DNA of 64,000 bases from assembly GCA_003852775.1 (NCBI GenBank), contig RDDZ01000071.1:23811-87810 (forward strand). The letters run 5' to 3'. The stretch comes from Microbacteriaceae bacterium. GTDB taxonomy: Bacteria; Actinomycetota; Actinomycetes; Actinomycetales; Microbacteriaceae. Made by a program: the position numbers and the translations under genes. Numbering within the stretch: position 1 is the first letter of the stretch; each line of letters begins with the position of its first letter. The notes beneath the pieces are model-generated. The model did no database searches and was not told the origin of the DNA. It saw nothing but the letters and a program-made list of their open reading frames with translations. This document shows positions 1 through 8,228 of this stretch, piece after piece.

Positions 1-1
1 C

Positions 2-967
2 GACGCCACCACGCTCAACACCCTGTGGGTCGACAAGAACCTGCGCGCCCACGGGCTCATCCAGGCCTACTCGCGCACCAACCGCATCCTGAACTCGGTC
101 AAGACCTACGGCAACATCGTCTGCTTCCGTGACCTCGAGGACGCCACCAACGACGCGATCTCGCTGTTCGGCAACAAGGAGGCGGGCGGCGTCGTGCTGC
201 TCAAGCCCTACGCCGAGTACTACGACGAGTACGCGGACGCCGTGCATCGGCTGCTGAGCGAGTTCCCGCCCGGCGAGCTCATCCTGGGGGAGCAGGCGCA
301 GCGCGACTTCATCGCCCTGTTCGGCAGCATCCTGCGGCTGCAGAACATCCTGCAGTCGTTCGACGACTTCGCGGGCAACGAGATCCTCACCGAGCGGCAG
401 CTGGCCGACTACCAGAGCGAGTACCTCGACCTGTGGGCCGAGCGGCGCAAGGTAGCCGACGCGGACAAGGAGTCGATCCTCGGCGACGTGACCTTCGAGA
501 TCGAGCTCATCAAGCAGGTCGAGATCAACGTCGACTACATCCTCATGCTCGTGCAGCGCTACCGCGACGCCCACGGCGACGGGGAGGACACCGAGATCCG
601 CGCCAGCATCATGCGCGCCGTCGACGCCAGCCCCACACTGCGCAACAAGCGCGACCTCATCGAGACCTTCGTCGACTCGGTCAACGCCTCCGCGGCCGTC
701 GACGCGCAGTGGATGGCGTTCGTCGCCGCCCGTCGCGCCGAGGAGCTCGACCGGCTCATCGCCGAGGAGAACCTCAAGCCCGAAGAGGCGCGCGAGTTCG
801 CGGAGGCGGCGCTGAGGTCCGGCGAGGTTTCGGGCGCCGGGACCGCGCTCACCCGCATCCTGCCGCCGACCTCGCGGTTCGGCGCCGCAGCCGGGCACGC
901 GGAGAAGAGGGCGACCGTGCTGCGGAAGCTGCGCGAGTTCGTCGAGCGCTTCGGTGGGCTCGGGTAG
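2..967 (+). CDS. hsdR: Type I restriction enzyme R subunit, C-terminal part (5' end off window)
   Basis: HsdR is the translocase and nuclease subunit of a type I restriction-modification complex. Only about 321 C-terminal residues are inside the window; the nuclease and most of the helicase domain lie to the left. The first visible residues contain the SF2 helicase motif VI-type stretch LIQAYSRTNR, with the paired arginines that touch ATP. A helical C-terminal domain rich in Asp, Glu and Arg follows and would contact HsdM. The frame is open from the first base to a TAG. hsdM and hsdS are not visible, so it is unknown whether the system is complete. The identification rests on motif and overall character, since no alignment could be run. 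Type I systems are common in islands, and a tRNA-anchored relic element begins 380 bases downstream. Confidence 0.88.
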   Translation, partial: DATTLNTLWVDKNLRAHGLIQAYSRTNRILNSVKTYGNIVCFRDLEDATNDAISLFGNKEAGGVVLLKPYAEYYDEYADAVHRLLSEFPPGELILGEQAQRDFIALFGSILRLQNILQSFDDFAGNEILTERQLADYQSEYLDLWAERRKVADADKESILGDVTFEIELIKQVEINVDYILMLVQRYRDAHGDGEDTEIRASIMRAVDASPTLRNKRDLIETFVDSVNASAAVDAQWMAFVAARRAEELDRLIAEENLKPEEAREFAEAALRSGEVSGAGTALTRILPPTSRFGAAAGHAEKRATVLRKLREFVERFGGLG

Positions 968-989
968 CCGCCGCATCCGCCATCCTGGA

Positions 990-1160
990 ATGGTGCCCAC
1001 GCATCCCGACCTCGCCGAGCTCGCGCGCTCGATGTTCGTGCTCCTGACCACATACCGCCGCGACGGCGAGGCCGTACCGACGCCCGTGTGGATCGCCGAC
1101 GACGGCGAGCGCCTGCTTGTGACGACGGGCGCGGCGTCGGGCAAGGTCAAGCGGAGGTGA
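990..1160 (+). pseudogene. PPOX/F420-type flavoprotein, N-terminal fragment
   Basis: The 56-residue frame from ATG 990 matches the first beta strands of the pyridoxamine 5'-phosphate oxidase-like split-barrel family: a helix (HPDLAELARSMFVLLTTYRR), then TPVWIADDGERLLVTTG, then SGKVKR. In full proteins of about 130 residues the SGKVKR element is followed by a substrate-binding Arg-Asp-Pro segment and three more strands. Here the frame stops two codons later, and no continuation is readable downstream in any frame. It is therefore a remnant truncated at its 3' end, probably where foreign DNA joined the chromosome. There is no convincing ribosome binding site. A short functional peptide cannot be excluded but is unlikely. 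Confidence 0.6.
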
Positions 1161-1315
1161 CCGAGGTCCACTCCGCGACCGTGGCGAGGTCGCCGAGCTT
1201 CACACCGAGGTCCATCTCCTCTTCGGCCGTCGCGAACGTCGGGTCGGCATCGGTGCTGGCCCCGGATGGCCCGGTCCGGCCCGATCGTGCTCATCCTCAG
1301 AGTGCGCAGACGCGA

Positions 1316-1342
1316 GAAGGGGCCCGCTGAGCGGACCCCTTC
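1316..1342. terminator. Hairpin, probable bidirectional terminator
   Basis: A 12-bp stem with one C-A mismatch (AAGGGG at 1317 pairs with CCCCTT at 1336) closes on a very short loop. It stands four bases before the duplicated tRNA end. There is no long T run on either strand, so strength is uncertain. The rest of 1161-1345 shows no gene. Confidence 0.5.
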
Positions 1343-1345
1343 GAT

Positions 1346-1368
1346 GGCGGAGGATGGGGGATTCGAAC
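1346..1368. repeat. Displaced copy of the tRNA-Ser 3' end (attachment-site half, left)
   Basis: Twenty-three bases starting GGCGGAGGAT and ending GATTCGAAC are identical, in the same orientation, to 5071-5093, which is the 3' end (T-loop to acceptor) of the intact tRNA-Ser gene. Identity stops sharply on both sides. This is the classic footprint of a tyrosine-recombinase element integrated into a tRNA 3' end. The rest of the tRNA is absent here. Confidence 0.85.
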
Positions 1369-1415
1369 TGTTCCGTACCCCCGTCCCCGCCGGATCACGA
1401 TAGCGCGTCCTGGCC

Positions 1416-1423
1416 CGTAAACA
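1416..1423. repeat. 8-bp target site duplication, left copy (CGTAAACA)
   Basis: CGTAAACA directly abuts the left inverted repeat and recurs exactly at 2909-2916 after the right inverted repeat. Eight bases is the usual duplication length of the ISL3 family. Confidence 0.9.
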
Positions 1424-2908
1424 GGCTCTGCGCAGTTTGGGTGGGGTAGGTGAGCGTGAGGTGCGTGACGTGGTGGGGTGAGGCGGGTCGAGGTCCGGAG
1501 GATCGGTAGCGACCAAGCAATCTGTCCATTCGGAGACCTCGACCCGTGCCCGATGCTACGCGCTGCGTCGATGCGCGTTCTTGTTCTGCAGCTGACTATT
1601 GTGATCGCTGTGACCTGTTGGTCGGGTTCGACGGGCTCCGGGTCGCTGGTGTCGAACGCTGCGGCGACGGGGTGCTCGTGGCCGATGTCGAGTCGCCGCC
1701 AGCCCTGGTTGGTTGCCCTGGGTGCGGGGTGCTCGCGGAGTCGGCGGGCCGCAAGGTGCTCGTCCTGACGGACGCGCCGATTGGCGGCGGGCCGGTGCGG
1801 GTCCGGTGGCGCAAGCGCCGATGGCGGTGCCGCCAGGGGGGGCCAGGTGCGCTTGTTCACGGAGCAGGCTCCGGGTATCGCGGCTGCGAACGCGACGCTG
1901 ACGGTTCGCGCGGTGGCGTGGGCGGTGGTGCAGATGCGGCGCGAGAACGCGTCGGTGCGTGGCATCGCCCGGCAGCTGCGGGTCGCCTGGCGCACCGTCT
2001 GGACGCACGTGGAGGCCGAGTTGCGGCGGCGCGAGCAGGATCCGTCCCGGTTCGATGGCGTCGAGGTACTCGGCGTGGACGAGCACCTCTGGCACCACGC
2101 CTCCACCAAGCCCGTCGCCGACGGCGGGCGTGGCCCGAAGGAACTGACCGGGATGGTCGATCTCACCCGTGATTCCTCTGGTCGCGTGCGGGCGCGCCTG
2201 CTGGATCTGGTGCCGGGCCGGTCTTCGGGGGCGTACGCCGACTGGATCAAGGAACGAGACGATGCGTTCCGCGCCGGGGTGAAGATCGCCGCGCTGGACC
2301 CGTTCGCCGGCTAGAAGGCTCTCGACGACGAACTCGACGACGCCGTCGCGGTGCTCGATGCGTTCCACGTCGTCAAGCTCGGAACCGCCGCGGTCGACGA
2401 AGTCCGCCGCCGCGTCCAGCAGGACATCCTCGATCACCGCGGCCGCAAGGGCGACCCGCTTACGGGATCCGGAACATCCTCCGCGCCGGCAGGGAACGAC
2501 TCACCGACCGGCAGAAGGCCCGCCTGGAAGCCGCGTTCACGCAGCGGCAGGAGCACGTCGAGGTCGAAGTCGCCTGACACACCGCCCAGCAGCTCCGCGA
2601 CGCCTAAGAACATCCCGACCTGGCCGAGGGAAAGAAGATCGCGCTGCAGGTACTCGCGTCGTTCCCTTCGTGCCCGATCCCGGAGATCGCCCGGCTCGGG
2701 ACGACGCTGAGCCGGTGGCGTGACACGCTCCTCGCGTACTGGACAACCGACCGATCATCCAACGGCGGCACCGAAGCGGTGAACGGGCTCATCGAACTCG
2801 CCCGTCGCGTCGCGCGAGGGTTCACCAACTACGACAACTACCGGCTTCGGATGCTCCTCGTCGCCGGCGGTCTCGACCCCACCACCCCCACCTGAAAAAC
2901 GCAGAGCC
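1424..2908 (+). mobile_element. ISL3-family insertion sequence, ends intact, transposase decayed
   Basis: The element is 1485 bp long. Its left terminal repeat starts GGCTCTGCGCAG at 1424, followed by a T-rich and G-rich run. The right terminal repeat, read inward on the minus strand from 2908, starts GGCTCTGCGTTT and has a similar G-rich stretch. The outer nine bases are identical and the next twenty are partly matched. The element is flanked by perfect CGTAAACA duplications, proving a single transposition whose target was not rearranged afterwards. The only gene is a transposase on the plus strand that is now interrupted by shifts and stops, so mobility would need a transposase supplied in trans. 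Confidence 0.88.
1546..2895 (+). pseudogene. ISL3 transposase, multiply disrupted
   Basis: Transposase similarity runs the length of the element but switches frame. The part from GTG 1546 has the N-terminal zinc-ribbon type region (CPGCG...RKRRWRC). It breaks near 1840, where a G run causes a shift. The HTH and DDE core continues in the next frame (LFTEQAPGIAAANATLTVRA, then GVEVLGVDEHLWHH with the first catalytic Asp). That frame ends at an in-frame TAG at 2312. The following stretch (LDAFHVVKLG) carries on past the stop, another shift occurs near 2460, and further stops are seen near 2577 and 2607. The C-terminal NGGTEAVNGLIELARRVARG with the catalytic Glu region is still readable to 2895. 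Not functional as one chain. Confidence 0.9.
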
Positions 2909-2916
2909 CGTAAACA
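2909..2916. repeat. 8-bp target site duplication, right copy (CGTAAACA)
   Basis: Exact match to 1416-1423 directly after the right terminal repeat of the insertion sequence. Between here and 3068 I see no gene. Confidence 0.9.
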
Positions 2917-3068
2917 CGGGCGAGTCGGCGGGGCGACCTGTGGATAACTCCATCGGGGTTCATGCACCCGCACGGTCGGTAGCACATGAGTAAGCACATG
3001 AATCGGGTCTGCCGCGAGCGCGAATCCTGACCGGCGTCCATGTTGCGGACCCTCGGAGAATCATCCAG

Positions 3069-3440
3069 TCAACCGACCCTGAGATGCTCTGGCACTATCG
3101 ACATATCTCCGCCCCACAATCCAGCCAGGATGCTCCCAAACCAGATAATCGGACCTGCTCCCAGAAAGAGAACCGCGGCGAGGACGATAGTCGTGATGAG
3201 CGGCCGTGCGGCGCGGCTGCTGGACAGGGTGCGCCTTCGGTCGGAGAGGGCGAGACCCGCGAATACGATACTGAGCACGCAGGCAATGCCGATCATCGGA
3301 AGGATGATAATCAGGAGCGGGTAGAGGAAGAGCTGCCCTGCTGCGCCTGCCACGAAGAACGGCAGCCAGAACACGAGATACGTGATGAGGAAGATCGCGG
3401 CGCCCACGCCGAGCGAGATGTATGAGATCCGACTCAGCAA
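3069..3440 (-). CDS. Small membrane protein, function unknown
   Basis: The protein has 123 residues and four hydrophobic stretches, roughly residues 9-32, 36-62, 81-98 and 100-112, with a charged cytoplasmic-type loop (SDRRRTLSSSRAARP) between the second and third. I do not recognise a family. The TTG start at 3440 is chosen because a strong purine-rich Shine-Dalgarno stretch (GGGAGGTAGGAG) lies directly upstream. Base composition is lower in GC than the neighbours, which fits acquired DNA. It lies inside the tRNA-anchored relic element, transcribed opposite to its neighbours, so it may be cargo of the former island. It is believable as a gene because of the ribosome site and coherent membrane segments, but no role can be assigned. 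Confidence 0.6.
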   Translation of the reverse strand: MLSRISYISLGVGAAIFLITYLVFWLPFFVAGAAGQLFLYPLLIIILPMIGIACVLSIVFAGLALSDRRRTLSSSRAARPLITTIVLAAVLFLGAGPIIWFGSILAGLWGGDMSIVPEHLRVG

Positions 3441-3516
3441 CTCCTACCTCCCTGCGTAGCGGTCGGCGGGGCGGGTCCGATACCTGCCCCTAGCGTATCG
3501 CGCGAACCGAATCTAG

Positions 3517-4515
3517 CCTGCAGGGGAAACGCACAACCACCACGTCGTCGCCGCGGATCTGGAGGACGCGCGGGAGCAGTTCACCGCCGCGCTCGAGCGC
3601 GACCGCGCCGACCGCGGCCTGATCGCCGCGACCCAGGCGGCACGCGAAGCCGTCGCTGGGCTCGCGTCCGACGGGCCGGTGCGCCTCGTGAACGCGGATC
3701 GCGCCCGGCTCGCCCGGCGGATCGAGGACGCCGAGCAGCAGGCCGAGAAGTGGGAGCGGATCGTGGCCGCGTACGACCGGCAGCGCGACGCGCACCGGGC
3801 CGAGTCTGACGAGCAGCACCAGGCGGTCACCGCCGCGGATGCCCGCGCCGCCGCGGTCCGTGCCGAAGTCGCGGCCCCACTGATCGAGCAGGCCACCGCC
3901 GACGGCACCGCCCACATCGAGACGCGGGGACTGATGTGGGAGGCGACCGCCGCCCGCAGCGCAGCGGGGCGGCTCAGGAAGCGCGCCGCCGACCGTGCGG
4001 CGACCCAGGCGACGGGCGAGCACCACGCCACGGAGGACGCGGTGCGGCGGCGCTGGGGCAGCCTGCCGACCGGCGCGGGCGGCGTGGAACCGTGGGCCGA
4101 GACGGTCGCCAGAAGGCAGGCCCACACCGACCAGCGCGTGACCGAGACGCGACTGGAGGCGGAGCAGGCCCACCGCGAGCAGAGCCGCCTCGCCGAGCGG
4201 CACCTGCGCGAGTCCACCGCCCTGCGCCGGCAGCTGCTCGGCTCCGCCACCCCGAGCACCGCCGCCACCTGCGCGACCGGACGGCGTGCCCGCGCGGAGC
4301 AGGCCAGGCACGACCTCGCGCAGATCGAGGCGCTGCCCGTCACCGAGGCCGCGCAGCTCGTCCGCGAACTCGCCGCCCGAGCCGAGGCTGAGCGGCAGAC
4401 AGCCGAGCGCGCCCAGGCCGCACGCGAAGCGCGCGCCGCGCAGCTCGGCCCGTCCCGGCCGTCGAGCGAGCACGGCAGGACGGGGTCGGAGCGCGACTTC
4501 GGGCCGAGTCTGTAG
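3517..4515 (+). pseudogene. MobF-type conjugative relaxase (TraA-like), C-terminal stump
   Basis: About 332 residues are readable in one frame after a TAG at 3514. The start GETHNHHVVAADLEDAREQF and the long Ala/Arg/Glu-rich helical tail ending GPSL resemble the extreme C-terminus of large MobF relaxase-helicases of actinobacterial conjugative islands. The N-terminal relaxase (catalytic tyrosines, HUH histidines) and the RecD-like helicase with Walker motifs are absent. What remains is mostly coiled-coil-like, for example the stretch DRARLARRIEDAEQQAEKWE. A GTG at 3679 could start a shorter protein, but no ribosome site stands out. The junction with unrelated DNA near 3515 is abrupt, indicating deletion. 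It is followed 47 bases later by an antitoxin gene, a common arrangement at the end of such operons. Confidence 0.65.
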
Positions 4516-4561
4516 TGTCGTGTCCCCGTCGCATGTCGGCCTGCCGCCGTACACTCGATAC

Positions 4562-4816
4562 ATGGCATCGAAGGCGGCGGAGGTCGAGCGGGCGCTGCTC
4601 GCGCTGTCCGAGCACGATCGCGCTGCGGTGATCCACGCCGGCCTGCTCAGTCTGGACGGTGGCCTCGATCCCGTCGAGCAGGGCGAGGTCGATGCCGCCT
4701 GGCGGGACGAGCTCGGCGGTCGGCTCGATGATGTGCTGAACGGTCGGGTCGAGCTGGGGACGTTCGAGCAGACCTACGCCCGGTTCGCCGCGAAGTACCC
4801 GGCACCGGCGGAGTGA
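4562..4816 (+). CDS. Addiction-module antitoxin-like protein
   Basis: The 84-residue protein resembles the short addiction-module component family paired with ParE/RelE toxins: an N-terminal helix (AEVERALLALSEHDRAAV), then HAGLLSLDGG, and a C-terminal WRDELGGRLDDVLNGRVELG corresponding to the usual W..E...R..ei..G.v pattern. Family members neutralise a downstream RelE/ParE-type toxin by wrapping it with the C-terminal region. The stop overlaps the start of the toxin remnant by four bases (GTGA), showing translational coupling. A promoter may lie in the 46-bp gap after the relaxase stump, where TACACTCGATAC precedes the ATG. Since the toxin is cut short, this antitoxin is probably an orphan. 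Confidence 0.7.
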   Translation: MASKAAEVERALLALSEHDRAAVIHAGLLSLDGGLDPVEQGEVDAAWRDELGGRLDDVLNGRVELGTFEQTYARFAAKYPAPAE

Positions 4817-5022
4817 CCGCGCCGCACGCCGAGCACCCCGAGGCGGGCGCGGGACTGTTCGCGGCCGCCGAACGGCTCGAACAGGCTGAGCCCGGCCTGG
4901 GTCACGCGCTGTTCGCTGTGGTCCGCGAGGCGATAGACGCGATCGAGCAGTACCCGGACGGGTGGCCGCCGTTCCCTGGCTGGGATCGCGAGCCCGTCGT
5001 CTCAGCACATGGGGCACTCTGA
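4813..5022 (+). pseudogene. ParE/RelE-type toxin, C-terminally truncated
   Basis: The frame from GTG 4813 gives a ParE-fold N-terminal half: HPEAGAGLFAAAERLEQAEPGLG corresponds to the two N-terminal helices, and REAIDAIEQYPDGWPPFPG to the helix and loop before the beta sheet. In full toxins of about 95-105 residues, a strand with basic residues and a final hydrophobic strand carry the activity. Here the chain ends at residue 69, just after WDREPVV, where DNA of a different kind begins. The toxin is thus expected to be inactive. It overlaps the antitoxin by four bases. The truncation point is about 50 bases from the tRNA attachment site, so recombination at the island end probably caused it. 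Confidence 0.62.
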
Positions 5023-5070
5023 GCCCCTGGTGGCGAGAAGAAAAAGCCTGGTCAAAGGCCATTTAGATTC

Positions 5071-5093
5071 GGCGGAGGATGGGGGATTCGAAC
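5071..5093. repeat. Attachment-site half at the tRNA-Ser 3' end (right)
   Basis: Identical over 23 bases to 1346-1368. This copy is part of the intact tRNA gene, covering the T-loop and the acceptor 3' strand plus two bases of the tail. Confidence 0.85.
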
Positions 5094-5157
5094 CCCCGAG
5101 GGCTTTCACCCAACACGCTTTCCAAGCGTGCGCCATAGGCCACTAGGCGAATCCTCC
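5073..5157 (-). tRNA. tRNA-Ser (anticodon GGA)
   Basis: Read on the minus strand from 5157, the acceptor GGAGGAT pairs with ATCCTCC. The anticodon arm is CACGC TT GGA AA GCGTG, giving anticodon GGA for UCC/UCU serine codons. The long variable arm is of class II type, and the T-arm is GGGGG TTCGAAT CCCCC. The CCA end is not encoded. Downstream, GCCT...AGGC followed by TTTTTC (5042-5062) may be a weak terminator. The 3' end is the target of the integrated relic element, and the gene itself was restored intact by integration. Confidence 0.95.
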
Positions 5158-5161
5158 TGGG

Positions 5162-5258
5162 ACCCCCCGCGCACCCGCCAGAGCCCGGTTACCCTTGCTG
5201 CGTTTCCGCCCTGGGGGAGTTGGCCTGGATGGCGCCACGCGGGGAGCCGTCGACGAGT
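5162..5258 (-). ncRNA. ffs: Small bacterial signal recognition particle RNA
   Basis: Read on the minus strand, the centre GGGCGGAAACGCAGCAAGGG is the conserved SRP RNA tip and symmetric/asymmetric loop region that binds Ffh. On either side, CCAACTCCCC and GGTAACCGGG with GGGTGCGCGGGG can form the long helix. SRP RNA with Ffh and FtsY targets membrane proteins to the translocon. Position between tRNA-Ser and dnaX is the usual one in related actinobacteria. The exact ends are approximate; a -10-like stretch may lie in the 50 bases before dnaX, which is divergent. Confidence 0.82.
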
Positions 5259-5314
5259 CTACCGGTATAAAGTGCGGGCCCGGCCAGGTCGGTCGTCCCG
5301 ACTACTCTGGACGC

Positions 5315-7534
5315 GTGGTCACCGCCCTCTATCGTCGCTACCGCCCGGAGACGTTCGCCGAGCTGATCGGGCAGACGCAGGTGACCGATCCGCTCCGCAC
5401 GGCCCTCCGCACCGACCGCGTCGGACACGCCTACCTCTTCTCCGGCCCGCGCGGCTGCGGCAAGACCACGAGCGCGCGCATCCTCGCACGCTGCCTCAAC
5501 TGCGCCGAGGGGCCCACCGACGCCCCGTGCGGGAGATGCGCGAGCTGCATCGAGCTCGCGCGCGACGGCGGCGGATCGCTCGACGTCATCGAGATCGACG
5601 CCGCGAGCCACAACGGCGTCGACGACGCCCGCGACCTGCGCGACCGCGCCGCCTTCGCCCCCGCGCGCGACCGCTACAAGATCTTCATCCTCGACGAGGC
5701 CCACATGGTCACGCCGCAGGGCTTCAACGCCCTGCTCAAGCTCGTCGAGGAGCCTCCGGAGCACGTGAAGTTCATCTTCGCGACGACCGAGCCCGAGAAA
5801 GTCATCGGCACCATCCGCTCCCGCACCCACCACTACCCGTTCCGGCTCGTCCCGCCGGCGCAGATGCTCGACTACCTGCAGCACCTGTGCGGCGAGGAGC
5901 GCATCGAGGTCGAGGGCGGCGTGCTGCCGCTCGTCGTCCGTGCGGGCGGCGGATCGGTGCGCGACACCCTGTCGCTGCTCGACCAGCTCATCGCCGGCTC
6001 CGAGGGCAATCTCGTGCGCTACGAGCGCGCGGTCGCGCTGCTCGGCTACACGCACGGCGCCCTCCTCGACGAGATCGTCGACGCCCTCGCCGCGCGCGAC
6101 GCGCAGGGCGTCTTCGCGGGCGTCGACCGCGTCATCCAGACCGGGCAGGACCCGCGCCGTTTCGTGGAGGACCTGCTCGAGCGCCTCCGCGACCTCATCG
6201 TCGTCGCCGCCACGCGCGACCAGGCCGCCGCCGTGCTGCGGGGCGTGCCCGCCGACGAGATCGAGCGGATGCAGCTGCAGGCCGCCACGTACGGCCCCGT
6301 CGAACTGTCGCGCGCCGCCGACGTCGTCAACGCCTCGCTCAGCGAGATGACGGGCGCCACCTCGCCGCGCCTCCACCTCGAGCTCATGGCCGCGCGCCTG
6401 CTCGTGCCCTCCTCCGACGACACCGAGCGCGGCACGCTCGCGCGCGTCGAGCGCCTCGAGCGCCGCATCGGCATCGAGGGTTCGGATGCCGCCCCGGCAC
6501 CCGCGGCCGCGGCCCCCGCCGCGCGCCCCGCCGCAGCGTCCGCGCCGCCGCCGGCTGCGGACGACGAGGCCCCCGACCTGTCGGTCGCGGCCGCCGCATC
6601 CGCGGCCACGCGGGTCGCGGACGCGCCCGCCGCGCCCCCGGCTGCCGAGGAGCGGGCCGCCGACGCCGCCACGCGTCCCGAGGCCGCCAGCCCGGCGGAG
6701 GTCCCGGCCCCCGCGGCCACGATGCCTCCGCGGGCCCCGCGCGACCCGTCCGCGCCCGTCACGCTCCAGCAGATCCGCGACGCGTGGCCCGAGATCCTCG
6801 AGGTCGTGCAGGGCATCAAGCGCGGCTCGTGGATGGTCGTCTACACCTCCACCCCGCGCGCCTACGACGGCGCCAACGAGGTGCTCACGCTCACCTTCCC
6901 GAGCGATAACGACGTGCAGAGCTTCCGTCAGTCGCAGGGGGCCGGCGAGAGCGTCAGCGAGCACCTGCGCCAGGCGATCGTCAAGGTGCTCGGTGTGCGC
7001 GTGAAGTTCATCGCGCGGGTCGAGGGCGGCGCCGCCGGGCCCGCCGCATCCGGCCCCGCGTCGGGCGCCGCCGCGCCCCGCCCGGCCGAGCAGCGTCCCG
7101 CGGCCTCCCGCCCGGAGCCCGCGCCCGTCGCGACCGGCTGGAACGTCACCCCGATCCCGGGCTCGACCCCGGCCTCCGCCCCGAGCGACGACGATGCGCC
7201 GCCGCCGGCCGACGAGGAGCCTCCGCCACCGGACGACGAGCCGCCCTACCCGGACCCCGCCGAGCGCTCCGCCCCGGCGCAGCGCCCGGCGCCGTCGCAG
7301 GCAGCCCCGCAGGCAGCCGGGAAGCCCGCGGCGCCCGCGCAGAAGCCCGCGCAGCGCGTCTCGAGCAACCCCAACCGCCCGGGCCGCTACGGCGAGGCCG
7401 TCGTGCGCGAGGTGCTCAAGGCGAGCTTCATCGAAGAGGTGCAGCTCAACCCCCGCGACCGCCCCGTGCGGCTCGTGGAGGATCCGGCCCCGGCGTCGGC
7501 CCCCGTGCCCGGCGCCCCCGACGGGGAGGCGTAG
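5315..7534 (+). CDS. dnaX: DNA polymerase III subunits gamma and tau
   Basis: DnaX is the ATP-driven clamp-loader subunit. The 739-residue protein begins VTALYRRYRPETFAELIGQ, the usual DnaX start, so GTG 5315 is chosen over upstream codons that fall in the SRP RNA. Walker A is GPRGCGKTT at residues 44-52, and zinc cysteines are at about 63, 72, 75 and 78. Walker B is FILDEAH near 124-130, and the sensor 1 region FIFATTEPEKV follows. After about residue 370 comes a long Pro/Ala-rich linker, then a domain around 465-570 that binds the polymerase alpha subunit. The C-terminal tail ends EEVQLNPRDRPVRLVED. No slippage heptamer for making gamma is obvious. recR follows after three bases. Confidence 0.97.
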   Translation: MVTALYRRYRPETFAELIGQTQVTDPLRTALRTDRVGHAYLFSGPRGCGKTTSARILARCLNCAEGPTDAPCGRCASCIELARDGGGSLDVIEIDAASHNGVDDARDLRDRAAFAPARDRYKIFILDEAHMVTPQGFNALLKLVEEPPEHVKFIFATTEPEKVIGTIRSRTHHYPFRLVPPAQMLDYLQHLCGEERIEVEGGVLPLVVRAGGGSVRDTLSLLDQLIAGSEGNLVRYERAVALLGYTHGALLDEIVDALAARDAQGVFAGVDRVIQTGQDPRRFVEDLLERLRDLIVVAATRDQAAAVLRGVPADEIERMQLQAATYGPVELSRAADVVNASLSEMTGATSPRLHLELMAARLLVPSSDDTERGTLARVERLERRIGIEGSDAAPAPAAAAPAARPAAASAPPPAADDEAPDLSVAAAASAATRVADAPAAPPAAEERAADAATRPEAASPAEVPAPAATMPPRAPRDPSAPVTLQQIRDAWPEILEVVQGIKRGSWMVVYTSTPRAYDGANEVLTLTFPSDNDVQSFRQSQGAGESVSEHLRQAIVKVLGVRVKFIARVEGGAAGPAASGPASGAAAPRPAEQRPAASRPEPAPVATGWNVTPIPGSTPASAPSDDDAPPPADEEPPPPDDEPPYPDPAERSAPAQRPAPSQAAPQAAGKPAAPAQKPAQRVSSNPNRPGRYGEAVVREVLKASFIEEVQLNPRDRPVRLVEDPAPASAPVPGAPDGEA

Positions 7535-7537
7535 CCC

Positions 7538-8134
7538 GTGTACGAGGGGATCGTCCAGGACCTCATCGACGAGCTCGGCCGCCTGCCGGGCATCGGCCCG
7601 AAGTCGGCCCAGCGCATCGCGTTCCACATCCTGCAGACTGAGAGCTTCGACACCACGCGGCTGGCGGAGATCCTCACGGTCGTGCGGGAGAAGGTCAAGT
7701 TCTGCCAGGTGTGCGGCAACGTCTCCGAGCAGGACACCTGCGCCATCTGCCGCGACCCGCGCCGCAACTCCTCGGTGATCTGCGTCGTCGAGGAGGCGAA
7801 GGACGTCGTCGCGATCGAGCGCACGCGCGAGTTCCGCGGGCTCTACCACGTGCTCGGCGGGGCCATCAGCCCCATCGACGGCATCGGGCCCGACGACCTC
7901 CGCATCCCGCAGCTGCTCAAGCGGCTCGCGTCGGCGGAGGTCACCGAGGTCATCATCGCGACCGACCCGAACCTCGAGGGCGAGGCCACCGCCACCTACC
8001 TCACACGCCTGCTCGTGCAGCCGGGGCTCACCGTCTCGCGTCTCGCGTCCGGTCTCCCGGTCGGCGGCGACCTCGAGTACGCCGACGAGGTCACCCTCGG
8101 CCGCGCCTTCGAGGGGCGCCGCGTCGTCGACTGA
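7538..8134 (+). CDS. recR: Recombination mediator RecR
   Basis: RecR works with RecO (and RecF) to load RecA on gapped DNA. At 198 residues it has the usual length. The N-terminal helix-hairpin-helix ([18 protein letters not shown], residues 13-30) is followed by a C4 zinc finger with cysteines at 56, 59, 68 and 71. A Toprim domain follows ([12 protein letters not shown], then [19 protein letters not shown]), and it ends with a Walker-B-like region ([22 protein letters not shown]). The GTG start lies three bases after the dnaX stop, a conserved operon, so translation is probably coupled. Confidence 0.97.
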   Translation: MYEGIVQDLIDELGRLPGIGPKSAQRIAFHILQTESFDTTRLAEILTVVREKVKFCQVCGNVSEQDTCAICRDPRRNSSVICVVEEAKDVVAIERTREFRGLYHVLGGAISPIDGIGPDDLRIPQLLKRLASAEVTEVIIATDPNLEGEATATYLTRLLVQPGLTVSRLASGLPVGGDLEYADEVTLGRAFEGRRVVD

Positions 8135-8228
8135 CCACCCGCCGCCGCGGATGCCGACCCCCGTGCGCGGAGGGGCATCCGGGGCTGGATAGGATTTCCT
8201 TCGTTCCCCACCCCAGGAGTCTCTTCCC

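Larger units (their letters stand above)
1346..5093. mobile_element. Relic of a tRNA-Ser-integrated conjugative or mobilisable island
   Basis: The segment is bounded by 23-bp direct repeats of the tRNA-Ser 3' end. It contains only accessory material: a complete-ended ISL3-type element, a small membrane protein, the C-terminal stump of a MobF relaxase, and an antitoxin with a truncated toxin. No integrase or excisionase frame is recognisable, so the element looks immobile and heavily deleted. The alternative is that several elements integrated in tandem at the same tRNA and the repeats belong to different events. The hsdR fragment to the left fits either view. Confidence 0.65.

Noticed and set aside
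1346..5093. A hidden integrase or excisionase gene in the relic island
   Set aside because: All frames were read for the R...HxxR...Y pattern and serine-recombinase starts, and none was seen.
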